This document shows positions 43,116-52,835 of a stretch of 64,000 bases of DNA, in pieces. The notes beneath the pieces were generated by a model. It saw only the letters and a program-made list of their open reading frames with translations. It ran no database searches and was not told the DNA's origin. The stretch is from NCBI RefSeq assembly GCF_036983985.1, contig NZ_JALAHQ010000003.1:124001-188000 (forward strand), written 5' to 3'. The DNA comes from Alishewanella metallidurans. GTDB lineage: Bacteria > Pseudomonadota > Gammaproteobacteria > Enterobacterales > Alteromonadaceae. The stretch's first letter is position 1. Each line of letters opens with the position of its first letter. Both the position numbers and the translations under genes were made by a program.

Positions 43116-44138
43116 ATGAAATTAGGTTCGGCGCTAACCCTACTCGGTACTGGTATAACTGCAGTACTGTTTAATATGTCAGTTGCTCACGCTGCAGAAG
43201 TAAATATCTATTCTGGCCGCCAAGAAGAATTAATTAAACCGCTATTAGAAAAATTTACTGCCGACACCGGTATTAAAGTAAATTTAATTACCGGTAAGCC
43301 AGATGAGCTAATTAGCCGCATGCTAAGCGAAGGCCGTAACAGCCCAGCGGATATACTTATTAGTACCGACGTAGGCCGGCTGTATCGTGCCCAGCAGCAA
43401 AACGTGCTGCAAAGTATAAACTCTGAAGCATTAACACAAGCGATACCTGCTGCACTACGTGATCCCGCAGGGCACTGGTATGGTTTAACCATGCGTGCCC
43501 GGCCAATTTTATATGTAGGAGGTAAAGTAAAACCTGAAGAATTATCCACCTATGAAGATTTAGCCAGCCCGAAATGGCGCGGCCGTATTTGCGTGCGCTC
43601 ATCTGACAATATTTATAATCAGTCGATGACCGCTAGCATTATTGCCCATGACGGCGTTACCGCAGCCGAAAGCTGGGCTAAAGGCTTAGTGGCAAACTTT
43701 GCCCGCCCGCCTAAAGGTGGCGACAGAGACCAAATTAAAGCCGCTGTAGCCGGCGTATGTGATATTGCGATTGCTAATACCTACTATTTAGGCGGCATGC
43801 TAGCCGATAAAAATGAACAAGCCGTGGCGCAGCAAGTTAAGGTATTTTGGCCAAATCAAGCCGATCGTGGTGCGCACATTAATATCTCTGGTGCAGGCAT
43901 AGCGAAGTACTCGCCTAATAAAGCCGCTGCTATACAGCTACTTGAGTATATGGTTACCGCAGAAGCGCAGCAGTGGTATGCGGTAGCTAACCACGAATAC
44001 CCAGTAATTAGCTCAGGTAAGCTAAGTGATATACTGCAGAGCTTTGGTGAATTTAAAGCCGATCAGTTATCGCTAGAAAAGTTAGGCGAATTAAATAGCG
44101 ATGCTATTCGAGTGATGGATCGCGCTGGCTGGAAGTAG
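43116..44138 (+). CDS. fbpA: Ferric iron ABC transporter, periplasmic binding protein
   Basis: Periplasmic Fe3+-binding protein of 340 residues. A signal peptide (ends AHAAE) precedes VNIYSGRQEELIKPLLEKF, the family opening. ADILISTDVGRLYRAQQ and the late NTYYLGGML supply the paired tyrosines that bind ferric ion, and RGAHINISGAGI closes the anion site. It is followed by permease and ATPase genes, a complete FbpABC importer. A Fur-like box lies ahead. Confidence 0.94.
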   Translation: MKLGSALTLLGTGITAVLFNMSVAHAAEVNIYSGRQEELIKPLLEKFTADTGIKVNLITGKPDELISRMLSEGRNSPADILISTDVGRLYRAQQQNVLQSINSEALTQAIPAALRDPAGHWYGLTMRARPILYVGGKVKPEELSTYEDLASPKWRGRICVRSSDNIYNQSMTASIIAHDGVTAAESWAKGLVANFARPPKGGDRDQIKAAVAGVCDIAIANTYYLGGMLADKNEQAVAQQVKVFWPNQADRGAHINISGAGIAKYSPNKAAAIQLLEYMVTAEAQQWYAVANHEYPVISSGKLSDILQSFGEFKADQLSLEKLGELNSDAIRVMDRAGWK

Positions 44139-44179
44139 TAATTGAACACTATATTCTTTAATAACCTAAGCGCCAGATA

Positions 44180-45808
44180 ATGCGTGATATCTGGCGTTGG
44201 TCGGTGCTAATGCCTGCGCTGCTGCTGGCCATGCCAGTGCTCGTAGTTTTTACTAGCCTATTTACGCCACAACCTGATATTTGGCTGCATTTACGCCAAA
44301 CTGTGCTAGCGGATTACGTTATTAACTCGTTACTGTTGGCTACAGGCACTGGTATCGGCGCGTTGTTGCTTGGCACGTCTAGCGCTTGGTTAATTAGCCA
44401 GTATCAGTTTATTGGTCGGCGTTATGTGCAGTGGCTACTGTTACTGCCGCTTGCTATGCCTGCTTACATTATCGCTTATACCTACACCGGCATGCTCGAC
44501 TTTTCTGGCCCACTGCAAACGGCGCTACGCAGTCAGTTTGGCTGGCATTATGGCGATTACTGGTTTCCGGAAATACGCTCGTTAGGCGGCGCCGTTATTA
44601 TGCTGTCGCTGGTATTGTACCCTTACGTTTATATGCTGGCGCGCACGGCGTTTCGTGAGCAATCCTTATCGTTATTTGAAGCCAGCCGCACTTTAGCGTT
44701 AAGCCCAAGGCGACATTTTTGGCAGGTGGCGCTGCCTTTAGCGCGGCCCGCCATTTTAACCGGCACAGCGTTAGCAATGATGGAAGCCTTTGCCGATTAC
44801 GGCACAGTGCAATATTTTGGTGTCGCCACCTTTACTACCGGTATTTTTCGTACCTGGTTTGGTATGGGCAACCAAGTTGCGGCAGCACAATTGGCTGCGA
44901 TGCTTACCAGCTTCGTGCTGTTACTGTTGGTGTTAGAACGCTGGTCACGCCGTAAAATTCGTTATTATCATCAAGGACAGCAACACCAGGCGCCAATGCT
45001 GAGAACGGTTAGCAAAACACGGCAGTTGCTCCTATTACTGTTATGTTTGTTACCTGTGTGCTTGGGCTTTGTCATACCGGCTGCGCAGCTTATTAGCTGG
45101 GCGTTGTCTAACTATCAAGTAACACTTAATCAGCAGTTTGCTCAGTTGGCATGGAATAGCTTTAGCTTAGCAGCTATAGCTGCGGGCATTTCCGTGATGC
45201 TGGCACTGTTGTTCGCTTATGCTAAGCGTTTACGCCAAGATGCCGTAGTGCAAACACCGGTGCGTGTTGCCGCTCTAGGTTATGCGGTACCGGGTACCGT
45301 AATTGCTATTGGCGTTATGTTGCCACTAGCGTGGCTAGATGGGCGCATCGATTTACTGGCCGAGCAATGGTTTGGTACTCGCACCGGCTTAGTATTTTCG
45401 GGTAGCGTTTTCGCGCTATTGCTGGCTTACAGTGTGCGGTTTTTAGCGGTGTCATTACACAGTGTTGAAGCAGGATTAGAGCGAATTAAGCCAAGTATGG
45501 ACAACGCTGCCCGTTCATTAGGCTGCACGCCACTTCAGGTACTAAAGAAAGTACATGTGCCATTACTGAGTGGCAGTGTGTTTAGTGCCTTATTGCTAGT
45601 TTTTGTTGATGTGTTAAAAGAACTGCCCGCCACGTTAATTTTACGGCCATTTAATTTTAATACGCTAGCGGTGCGTACCTACGAGCTTGCCTCCGACGAG
45701 CGTTTAGCCGACTCGGCACTGCCGGCACTGGCAATAGTATTGGTGAGTTTATTGCCGGTAATTTTGTTAGCGCGATCGGTAGACGTCGCCAGCAAAGGAA
45801 AGAATTAA
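44180..45808 (+). CDS. fbpB: Ferric iron ABC transporter permease
   Basis: A 542-residue inner-membrane permease formed by two fused six-helix halves, as in FbpB/SfuB. The EAA coupling loops are visible as LFEASRTLALSPRRHFWQVALPLARPAI (first half) and MDNAARSLGCTPLQVLKKVHVPLL (second half). Its stop overlaps the ATPase start by one base (TAATG). Confidence 0.94.
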   Translation: MRDIWRWSVLMPALLLAMPVLVVFTSLFTPQPDIWLHLRQTVLADYVINSLLLATGTGIGALLLGTSSAWLISQYQFIGRRYVQWLLLLPLAMPAYIIAYTYTGMLDFSGPLQTALRSQFGWHYGDYWFPEIRSLGGAVIMLSLVLYPYVYMLARTAFREQSLSLFEASRTLALSPRRHFWQVALPLARPAILTGTALAMMEAFADYGTVQYFGVATFTTGIFRTWFGMGNQVAAAQLAAMLTSFVLLLLVLERWSRRKIRYYHQGQQHQAPMLRTVSKTRQLLLLLLCLLPVCLGFVIPAAQLISWALSNYQVTLNQQFAQLAWNSFSLAAIAAGISVMLALLFAYAKRLRQDAVVQTPVRVAALGYAVPGTVIAIGVMLPLAWLDGRIDLLAEQWFGTRTGLVFSGSVFALLLAYSVRFLAVSLHSVEAGLERIKPSMDNAARSLGCTPLQVLKKVHVPLLSGSVFSALLLVFVDVLKELPATLILRPFNFNTLAVRTYELASDERLADSALPALAIVLVSLLPVILLARSVDVASKGKN

Positions 45809-46842
45809 TGCTAAACATACAAAAGGTTAGCATTGCCTATGCTAAGCATAACGTCGTTAACAATATCTGCTTTTCGTTAGATCAAGGCCAAATTGGTTGC
45901 TTAGTTGGCCCCTCTGGGTGTGGCAAAACAACCTTATTGCGTGCCATCGCCGGTTTTGAGCCAATTACAGCGGGTAGCATTAGTTTAGCTGGGCAGGCGG
46001 TAAGTGCGGCTGATATGCTGCTAGCGCCTGAGCAAAGGCAAGTGGGCATGGTGTTTCAAGATTTTGCTTTATTTCCTCATCTTAATGTTGCCGATAACAT
46101 TAGTTTTGGCTTACGGCACAGTACTAAAGCTAATAAAGCGGCTAAGGTTAAACAACTATTGCAGTTAGTCGGCTTACCCGACTTAGCGCAGCGCTATATC
46201 TATCAGTTATCTGGTGGTCAGCAACAACGTGTCGCCTTAGCTCGAGCTTTAGCTCCTGAGCCTAAAGTACTGCTATTAGACGAGCCGTTTTCTAGCCTAG
46301 ACGCTGAGCTACGTGAAGGGCTAGCCCGCGAAATACGTCATATTTTACAACAGCTAAATATTACTGCGGTAATGGTAACGCACGATCAAAACGAAGCTTT
46401 TGCTATGGCTGACATCGTCGGCGTAATGCAGCAAGGGCAACTGCAGCAATGGGCGACACCTTACGAGCTATACCATAAACCTGCTAACCGTTTTGTTGCC
46501 GATTTTATTGGCCGTGGCGTATTACTGCCAGGCACTATGCTAGATGCCCAGCAGGTGCAAACTAACTTGGGTCGGTTTGTACAGCGGTACAGCAGCGCGT
46601 TGCAAGCCGGTGACAAGGTTGAAATACTTATTCGCCCCGACGATATTGTGCACGACGATACTAGCAATGTTACCGCACTGGTTGTGGAAAAAGCGTTTCG
46701 TGGTTCACATATTTTATATCGGTTAACATTAGACAGTGGTGAGCAAGTGCAGTGCTTAGCACTGAGTCATCATAACCATGCAATAGGCGAACACATTGGT
46801 ATTCGCCTTGATTTAGATCACGTGGTGTTGTTTCCCAAATAA
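45808..46842 (+). CDS. fbpC: Ferric iron ABC transporter ATP-binding protein
   Basis: Motor subunit of the FbpABC importer, 344 residues. Walker A is GPSGCGKTT, the Q-loop VGMVFQDFALFPH, the signature LSGGQQQRVALARAL, and Walker B VLLLDEPFSSLDAEL with a following VTHDQNEA. A C-terminal regulatory (TOBE-like) domain occupies about residues 240-344. It is the last gene of the operon and is followed by a wobble-paired terminator. Confidence 0.95.
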   Translation: MLNIQKVSIAYAKHNVVNNICFSLDQGQIGCLVGPSGCGKTTLLRAIAGFEPITAGSISLAGQAVSAADMLLAPEQRQVGMVFQDFALFPHLNVADNISFGLRHSTKANKAAKVKQLLQLVGLPDLAQRYIYQLSGGQQQRVALARALAPEPKVLLLDEPFSSLDAELREGLAREIRHILQQLNITAVMVTHDQNEAFAMADIVGVMQQGQLQQWATPYELYHKPANRFVADFIGRGVLLPGTMLDAQQVQTNLGRFVQRYSSALQAGDKVEILIRPDDIVHDDTSNVTALVVEKAFRGSHILYRLTLDSGEQVQCLALSHHNHAIGEHIGIRLDLDHVVLFPK

Positions 46843-46863
46843 CGTGCGGCCCTTTTATCCAAT

Positions 46864-46900
46864 TGGCCATTCATCTTTAACCTGAGTGGCTATTGTTTTA
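46864..46900 (+). terminator. Terminator after fbpC (first copy of a repeated hairpin)
   Basis: TGGCCATTCA (46864-46873) pairs with TGAGTGGCTA (46883-46892) through Watson-Crick and two G-U pairs, followed by TTGTTTTA. The right arm and tail (from 46883) recur at 48267-48294. Confidence 0.65.
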
Positions 46901-46939
46901 GATTAACCAGACTCGAACGCGAAGGGGTAATAATACGTA

Positions 46940-47257
46940 ATGCTGCATATAGGTTTGCACTTTATTATTCCCGCAATATTGGTGGCGCTATTTTTTCGAC
47001 ATAATTGGAAATCAGCTTACCTAATACTTGCGGCAACTATGCTCGTCGATATCGATCATCTTATTGCACAGCCGATATATGATCCTAACCGTTGTAGCAT
47101 TAACTTTCATCCGTTGCATAAATTGTGGCTTATTGCGGTATATATTTTGCTTTGTTTCTTGCCTAAAACTAGGCTCCTTGGGCTCGGCTTATCCATTCAT
47201 ATGGCACTTGACTCGATAGATTGCCAAATAACAAATGGTGTTTGGATGCAGCACTAA
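46940..47257 (+). CDS. DUF6122-family small membrane protein
   Basis: A 105-residue protein with three membrane helices. It begins MLHIGLHFIIPAILVALFF. A histidine/aspartate pattern (LHIGLHF, MLVDIDHLIAQP, INFHPLHKLW, IHMALDSIDC) recalls DUF6122 and the metal-dependent hydrolase-like membrane family YdjM/DUF457. The function is unknown. It stands alone between the fbp terminator and a pseudogene. Confidence 0.75.
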   Translation: MLHIGLHFIIPAILVALFFRHNWKSAYLILAATMLVDIDHLIAQPIYDPNRCSINFHPLHKLWLIAVYILLCFLPKTRLLGLGLSIHMALDSIDCQITNGVWMQH

Positions 47258-47266
47258 CGTAAACAA

Positions 47267-48221
47267 TTAAAAGTTTTTCTGTTGCAACAAATACTCTGCT
47301 AGTGCTTGATACGCGGGTAATGATGTTGGATCATTGACGCCATTAGCTGCTATGGGATGTGAGGCAAAGCGAACAATCACCATTTGCGCGGTTGGGTCAA
47401 TATACATCGTTTGACCGTGCACACCGCGGGCTGCAAAAGCGTGATGTTTGTTGTGCAGTATCCACCACATGCTTTTGTAACTACCCTTTGGCAAGGTAGT
47501 GTAATCTGCTTTGGCAAAAACTTCAGGGTTACCGCCTTGGCAAATACTGTCGATGGCTTGCTGCGGAATAGCTTGTACATTATTAACTTTGCCATTGTTT
47601 AATATAGCTTGGCCTAATTTTGCCATGTCACGTAAGGTTGCACTTAAGCCACCGCCGGCAAACGGCGTACCCAAGCTATCAATTGTCATCTAACTTGCCC
47701 TGAGCGATCAGCATTTCTGCTAATAAACCGGTTAAAGATTTCGTCATTGACATGGCGGCATGATATTCAGTTTCATGCAGACAACCAAAATAGCGCTCAT
47801 ACACCACTTTACCTTGATGCAACACGATAATGCCATCGGTATAGTTCGCCATTAGGCTTTGCTGCTAGGTCATAGTTTGGTTGCTATTCAGCGGTGTAAA
47901 ACGCAGCTCGTCTATATTGGCTAACGGTGAAAAAACCAGTGGCTGATAATGGCTAATTGCGCGGTTAATATTGGTGGTGGGTAACAGTTGGCGCATGTTA
48001 CATACTGACCAGCGCAGCTTAGGAAAGCTAAAAAAATTACTGTCAGGTTGCGTAATGCGTTTGCTTTGCGCTGGCGGGAAACCCTGCATCCAACCCATTT
48101 TTACCGGGTCGGAGTCTTGTGCCGACATAGTCGGGTTTGCCGCAGTTACTGGGAGTACCAGCAAAGTTAACGCTACCGCAGTACTAAGAGTTAAGACTTT
48201 GCTACCGTTAATTCGCTGCAT
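47267..48221 (-). pseudogene. Broken serine hydrolase (beta-lactamase / 6-aminohexanoate-hydrolase-like)
   Basis: Remains of an exported serine hydrolase. From 48221 the frame gives a signal peptide and about 118 residues, then an in-frame TAG (47865-47867). The same frame continues to the active-site SMTK motif and GKLDDN, then stops. The next part (from about 47689) is in another frame: MTIDSLGTPFAGGGLSATLRDMAKLG, ending with the HGQTMYID region. The stretch that should hold the YxN motif is missing, roughly 100 residues by comparison with the family. Nonsense plus internal deletion and frameshift make it non-functional. Confidence 0.88.
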
Positions 48222-48243
48222 GTTTTGCCCTTCTTGCTTGGCG

Positions 48244-48294
48244 TAGCCACTCAGCTTTTGCTTAAACTGAGTGGCTATTGTTTTAAGTTAACCT
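48244..48294 (+). repeat. Second copy of the fbpC-terminator hairpin and tail
   Basis: TAGCCACTCAG (48244-48254) and CTGAGTGGCTA (48267-48277) form a perfect 11-bp stem followed by TTGTTTTA on the plus strand. From 48267 it shares a 19-base identical run with 46882-46900 and then a near-identical AACC tail. No plus-strand gene ends here, so its orientation is orphaned. Confidence 0.7.
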
Positions 48295-48300
48295 AAGCAG

Positions 48301-50181
48301 CTAGCTTTTGGGTTGCTCGATAGCTTGAGCCGCACTGGCATCGGCGTCTTGCTGCGGGCTAGATAAGGTTGCTTGATCCGAAGTTACCGGCATCGCGCGC
48401 GATTGCTGGTTAATTTGGTAAATTTGTTCTGTGTTAGATAAATCTTGCGCGTTTTTAATACTAGCAATGGTTTCGCGGTTTGACATGAAACTTTGAATAT
48501 CATCCAAAATAGCCTGCATTTCTTGTGGGTTATCTTCCATTTCTAATATGTGACGCGGGTGCTCTACGTTTTTCGCACCGCTATCAGCAAAGGTGCTACT
48601 CATAATGCGCGAGCTAATAATCCACGGCGTTAACGATGAGCGCATTACGTAGTTTTCTGATGCGGTAGAATCGTAAATACCTTTACCTGTGGTTAATTTA
48701 CTTTCGGTATAAGTACCTTCACATTTTAGGTATACCAGTAGCGAGTTAAAATTAAGTTCGGCCCAAAACGTGTGGCTATAATTTTCCAGTAAGCGGCCAA
48801 AGCTGTGGCAAATTAACCAACTAAATAGCAAGCTAAGAATAAATTGGCTTTCGTTGAACAAGCTGATAACAAAGCTTTGAGTTGCCGCGTCAGACGGGCG
48901 GGCAATAGCTTGAAATTGATGCACTAGTTCTAAGATAGAGCGGGCTTCAAACAGCAAGTAAAATAAAATAAACGGACCAATAAGCAATAGCACTTGGCCA
49001 GCAATGGTCGAGAAAACACGCAGCTGCTTAAATAAAGCGGTGTGCTCCAGCGGTGCATATGCCGGCTGGGTTTCTATCATGATTTCGCCGCTAAAATTAC
49101 CTTTGCTTTCTGATTGCTCATTCAAGTTAGGGTTTAGCTCGCGATATACGCGGTTTGGGATCTCTTTATAACGACGATTAGCCATAACAATGTTGTCGAT
49201 ATTAACGAACAGTTCGCGCGGATGGATATTTTCTTGCCAATTGGCGCGGTATTCTGACACCTTAGTTTGAGCCTTTACCTGTGCGGTGCGTTGTTTTAAC
49301 AGCAAAAATATAAAGGCTCCGCTGATTGCCGCAAATAGCAGTACTAACAACAATTGTGGTGCGATGGCAAAACTGTGTAACTCGGATTGCCGTAGCTCAG
49401 CAACAAGCTCGGCAATATCGGGTTGTTGCAGTAAGAAATTGATGATTAAGCCCATTATTACTGGCGCTAAAATAGCAAAGGCCATAATTTTTGCCAGTTT
49501 TAGGTTGCCTTGAGTTTCAATGCTGCGCTCTGCTTGGCGATACACGGTGCTGGCGCCGCGCCAGCTTAAAATTAAATAAATAACTAATACCGCAGAAAAA
49601 AATGGTAACAAAATATCGCCAGTGTCGCCGGCTAAACCGGTTAAACACACAAAGGCAGTAAGGGCGTAGGCGACTAAAGCGATAATAGTGGCGATAAGCG
49701 CGCCAGAGAAACGCTGAGCTAAATTACGCAGCGGGTAGGGCAAAAAGATCAGTTTAGGTACCAGGGTATGTACTAGGCGTGAAATAAAACCTACCGGTTC
49801 AACAAAGGTTTTGTTTTTTCTGCCCATTAACATTTCTTCTAAATCAATGCTTTTGTAATGTGGCTTTTCTAGTTTCGCCGTTTCACGCTCGGATTTACTG
49901 TAGTTAGGCGCCAAAGAGGTTGGCACGCTGCGACCAACAAAAAAGCGTAACATTTGAAAAATACCACCACCCAAAGCCCGTAAGCCGCCGGCTAATAACA
50001 CAAAGCCAATTGCCGCAGAAATCCAGGCCAGGGTTTTATCCTGTTGTACCAAGCTAACAACCTGCAATAGCGGGTATATACCTAATAACGTTACAACCAA
50101 GCCGCGTGCGGCTCGCAGTAAACCTTCCGCTTTAAATGGATTGCGGATCCCTAACGACTCACTGCCATAATCATAGGCCAT
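48301..50181 (-). CDS. Unrecognised large multi-pass membrane protein
   Basis: A 626-residue protein of unknown function with about eight membrane helices in pairs: near residues 28-70, 160-210, 230-300 and 390-460. Soluble segments include a cytoplasmic-type loop (KSIDLEEMLMGRKNKTF), a conserved-looking NWQENIHPRELFVNIDNIVMANRRYKE, and a C-terminal soluble domain with AELNFNSLLVYLKCEGTYTESKLTTGKGIYDSTASENYVMRS. No ATPase or transporter motif is seen. The shape (large loop domains, C-terminal YDS segment) would suit a secretion or surface-assembly component, but that is a guess. It is a single-gene unit on its strand. Confidence 0.7.
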   Translation of the reverse strand: MAYDYGSESLGIRNPFKAEGLLRAARGLVVTLLGIYPLLQVVSLVQQDKTLAWISAAIGFVLLAGGLRALGGGIFQMLRFFVGRSVPTSLAPNYSKSERETAKLEKPHYKSIDLEEMLMGRKNKTFVEPVGFISRLVHTLVPKLIFLPYPLRNLAQRFSGALIATIIALVAYALTAFVCLTGLAGDTGDILLPFFSAVLVIYLILSWRGASTVYRQAERSIETQGNLKLAKIMAFAILAPVIMGLIINFLLQQPDIAELVAELRQSELHSFAIAPQLLLVLLFAAISGAFIFLLLKQRTAQVKAQTKVSEYRANWQENIHPRELFVNIDNIVMANRRYKEIPNRVYRELNPNLNEQSESKGNFSGEIMIETQPAYAPLEHTALFKQLRVFSTIAGQVLLLIGPFILFYLLFEARSILELVHQFQAIARPSDAATQSFVISLFNESQFILSLLFSWLICHSFGRLLENYSHTFWAELNFNSLLVYLKCEGTYTESKLTTGKGIYDSTASENYVMRSSLTPWIISSRIMSSTFADSGAKNVEHPRHILEMEDNPQEMQAILDDIQSFMSNRETIASIKNAQDLSNTEQIYQINQQSRAMPVTSDQATLSSPQQDADASAAQAIEQPKS

Positions 50182-50311
50182 TGCTATGTCCTTTTATAAA
50201 TCAATTTGTTAACTAAGGCATCTATTTGCCTGGGTAGTATATGTTGTGCAAAATACTGAGGGATATATTAAGCGGAACAGGCTATACATTGCGAATTTAA
50301 TTACATAAAGA

Positions 50312-50342
50312 AAAAGGGTGCTCAATACCTGCCGCACCCACC
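50312..50342 (-). terminator. Rho-independent terminator after the MetX-like esterase
   Basis: On the minus strand GGGTGC (50339-50334), loop, GCACCC (50321-50316), then TTTTT, about 20 bases after the esterase stop. Confidence 0.8.
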
Positions 50343-50360
50343 AGGGAAGGGGACTAATTT

Positions 50361-51524
50361 TTAGTTCAAAAAGCCGGCAATTTGGCTAGCAACGGCCTCG
50401 ATACCGATAACACCGTCTAAATGCCCCCAGTTACCAGGGATTTCAGCATACTGTGGCGTGTTGCCCGCTGCAGTCATAGCTGCAGCACTATTTTTACTTA
50501 ATGCCGGCGGTAATAGTAGGTCGCCAGTGGCGGGTAAAAACAGAGTTGGAGCAGTAATTTTAGCTACCGCTTGTTGCCAGTTGTCGCCCATACCAGCACG
50601 CCACAGTTGAGATGCACGCACTAAGTACAGAATATGGTTCGCATCTTGATAGGTAGCGCGTAGTTTTGCCTGTTGCATTAACTGCTGCCATGCAGAAAAA
50701 CTAGCGCGAATATCATGTTGTGGTGCAGTATCAAGCTCAGGGGCTGGATAATTTAGGTTAAAGCCAACCGGATTCAGTGCATCTTGCGTAATATATGCCA
50801 GTGCCGTAGTCAGGCCCTGTATTGGTTGGCCTTGTTGGTAATAGTCACCATTTAACCATGCTGGATCTGTTTTAATCGGATAAGACCAACGCTCTAACTT
50901 AACGGCGCTGTAGGCATCCATGTAAGCACTACCAATTACTGGAATTAATCGCTGCACTTTATCTGGGTAGCGCACTGCCCATTCAATAGCCTGAAATGAA
51001 CCCATTGATGGGCCGACAACCGCATGTAACGTTGAAATACCTAAACTATCGAGTAAGGCTTTTTGTACTTCAACAAAATCGCCAATGGTAACTACCGGAA
51101 AACTTAAGCCATACGGCTTACCTGTGGCGGGGTTAATGGTTGCAGGGCCGGTAGTTATTACGTTGGCATCAAATACGTTAGCGTTAACTAGCGTATCACT
51201 GCTAATCACGTAAAACTTATTAGTATCTATGGCTTTACCCGGGCCAACAATGGCGTCCCAGTAGCCAGCGGCAGTGTCTGCTGCATGGTATTTACCTGCA
51301 GCATGGCTAGTACCCGAAAAATAATGAGTGATTAAAATAACATTAGATTTGTCAGCATTAAGCTTGCCATAGGCTTCCCAGCCAATATTAACTGGGGCAA
51401 TAGTGCTACCGCTTGCAGTAGTAAAACGATCTAGCGTAAAGCGCTGCTTTTGAACAATGAGTGTGTCACTGCAGGCATTAAAACTTAACCCAGCAAGTAG
51501 CAGTATGGTCAAAAAAATACGCAT
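50361..51524 (-). CDS. Exported MetX-like (E22-type) esterase
   Basis: A 387-residue alpha/beta hydrolase with a signal peptide (MRIFLTILLLAGLSFNACS, possibly a lipoprotein-like end). The nucleophile is Ser173 in GPSMGSFQA; the acid is in LPATGDLLLPP and the histidine in NWGHLDG. The overall pattern (GWEAYGKLN, THYFSGTSHAAGKY, FDANVITTGPATINP) is that of homoserine acetyltransferase MetX, but an exported copy cannot be methionine biosynthesis. It follows the GntP permease on the same strand by 9 bases, so the two are probably one operon. A hydrolase for 3-hydroxybutyrate esters is a hypothesis. Confidence 0.8.
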   Translation of the reverse strand: MRIFLTILLLAGLSFNACSDTLIVQKQRFTLDRFTTASGSTIAPVNIGWEAYGKLNADKSNVILITHYFSGTSHAAGKYHAADTAAGYWDAIVGPGKAIDTNKFYVISSDTLVNANVFDANVITTGPATINPATGKPYGLSFPVVTIGDFVEVQKALLDSLGISTLHAVVGPSMGSFQAIEWAVRYPDKVQRLIPVIGSAYMDAYSAVKLERWSYPIKTDPAWLNGDYYQQGQPIQGLTTALAYITQDALNPVGFNLNYPAPELDTAPQHDIRASFSAWQQLMQQAKLRATYQDANHILYLVRASQLWRAGMGDNWQQAVAKITAPTLFLPATGDLLLPPALSKNSAAAMTAAGNTPQYAEIPGNWGHLDGVIGIEAVASQIAGFLN

Positions 51525-51533
51525 GTTAAGTCC

Positions 51534-52835
51534 TTAAAACCACTGAAATAATACGATAGCCAGTGCCGTGCCCAACACAGGGACCAATACACTAACTACG
51601 GCTACCGGCCAATAAGCATTGTGGTGGCTTTCACCACAAATAGCACGAATAGTGGTAACCACATAGCCGTTATGCGGCAGCGAGTCTAGCGCACCAGACG
51701 AAATAGCAACCACACGGTGCAATTGTTCTGGGTTAACGCCGCGGTCTAAATAGTGCGGTGCAATCTCGGGTAGTGCAATCACTTGGCCACCCGACGCTGA
51801 GCCGGTTAAGCCGGCAATCGCACTAACCGCAACAGCGGCACCCACCAACTCTGGGCCAGGTAAGTGTGTCATATAGTTTACTACGCTGGCAAAAGCAGGG
51901 GTTAGTTTAGCCACTGAACCAAAGCCGACTACGGCAGCCGTGTTGCCAATGGCCAATAGCGCACCAAGCACACCTTCATTAGTGGCTGCTGCGGGGTTAA
52001 GTAAAAAACGAAAATTGAGTAAATACAAACTGACTACGCCGCCGCTTAAAGCCACAATTAATGCGGCTTGTTGTAGGCTGTTGTGGAGTAAAAATGATAG
52101 CAGTAACACTACTCCCAAAGGGGCAATACCTTTAAGTGGGTGAGGTAGCTCACGGTCGGTAATTTCTGGGTCGCCAGTACGTTGGCTAAATTGCTCGCCT
52201 TGCTTAACCGCATGCTTAATCATCCACATCAGTAACATATAGCCGACTATCGCCATAAAAATGGCCACCATAATACTAACCTGCCAGCCTGCATAGGGCG
52301 TGGTTTTAAGGTAGGGAATAGGGATCCAATTTTGAATTTCTGGCGAGCCAGCAGAGGTCATAGTAAAGGTAACTGAACCCAGTGCTAGTGCTGCAGGAAT
52401 AAAGCGGCGGGGCAGGTTGGCACCTTTAAATAAACTTACCGCCATAGGGTAGGCAGAAAATGCGACGACAAATACACTAACACCGCCGTAAGTAAGTACG
52501 GCACAAGCCAGCACCACAGCGAGTACCGCTTTGCCCTGGCCTAGCTTGTTCACAATCATCAAAGCTACCGAGTCGGCAGCGCCGGTGTGCTCCATCAGCT
52601 TGCCAAATAGTGAACCGAGTAAAAACATTAAAAACCAAGCGGCGACAAAACCAGAGAAACCAGACATATAGCCATTAACAAAGTCTATTTTGTCGCTAAC
52701 ATGCCAAAATGGAATGCCGTTGGTTACGGCCACTAGCAGTGCGCACAGAGGTGCGGTAATAAATAGGTTGAAACCACGCATGGTAAGTACGATAAGTAGG
52801 CCAAGGCCGGCCAATAATCCAAGAAGACTCAACAT
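51534..52835 (-). CDS. GntP-family permease, possibly for 3-hydroxybutyrate
   Basis: Inner-membrane permease of 433 residues with about twelve helices, starting MLSLLGLLAGLGLLIVL. GntP-family marks include AWFLMFLLGSLFGKLMEHTGAADSVA, TYGGVSVFVVAFSAYPMA and the late SSGALDSLPHNGYVVTT. GntP proteins import gluconate or short hydroxy acids; in Pseudomonas a GntP gene sits beside bdhA and is annotated for 3-hydroxybutyrate. The nearby 3-hydroxybutyrate dehydrogenase supports the same substrate here. The specificity is inference. Confidence 0.85.
   Translation of the reverse strand: MLSLLGLLAGLGLLIVLTMRGFNLFITAPLCALLVAVTNGIPFWHVSDKIDFVNGYMSGFSGFVAAWFLMFLLGSLFGKLMEHTGAADSVALMIVNKLGQGKAVLAVVLACAVLTYGGVSVFVVAFSAYPMAVSLFKGANLPRRFIPAALALGSVTFTMTSAGSPEIQNWIPIPYLKTTPYAGWQVSIMVAIFMAIVGYMLLMWMIKHAVKQGEQFSQRTGDPEITDRELPHPLKGIAPLGVVLLLSFLLHNSLQQAALIVALSGGVVSLYLLNFRFLLNPAAATNEGVLGALLAIGNTAAVVGFGSVAKLTPAFASVVNYMTHLPGPELVGAAVAVSAIAGLTGSASGGQVIALPEIAPHYLDRGVNPEQLHRVVAISSGALDSLPHNGYVVTTIRAICGESHHNAYWPVAVVSVLVPVLGTALAIVLFQWF

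Noticed and set aside
50361..51524. Methionine biosynthesis MetX (homoserine acetyltransferase)
   Set aside because: The protein has a signal peptide and sits with a permease and receptor rather than methionine genes.
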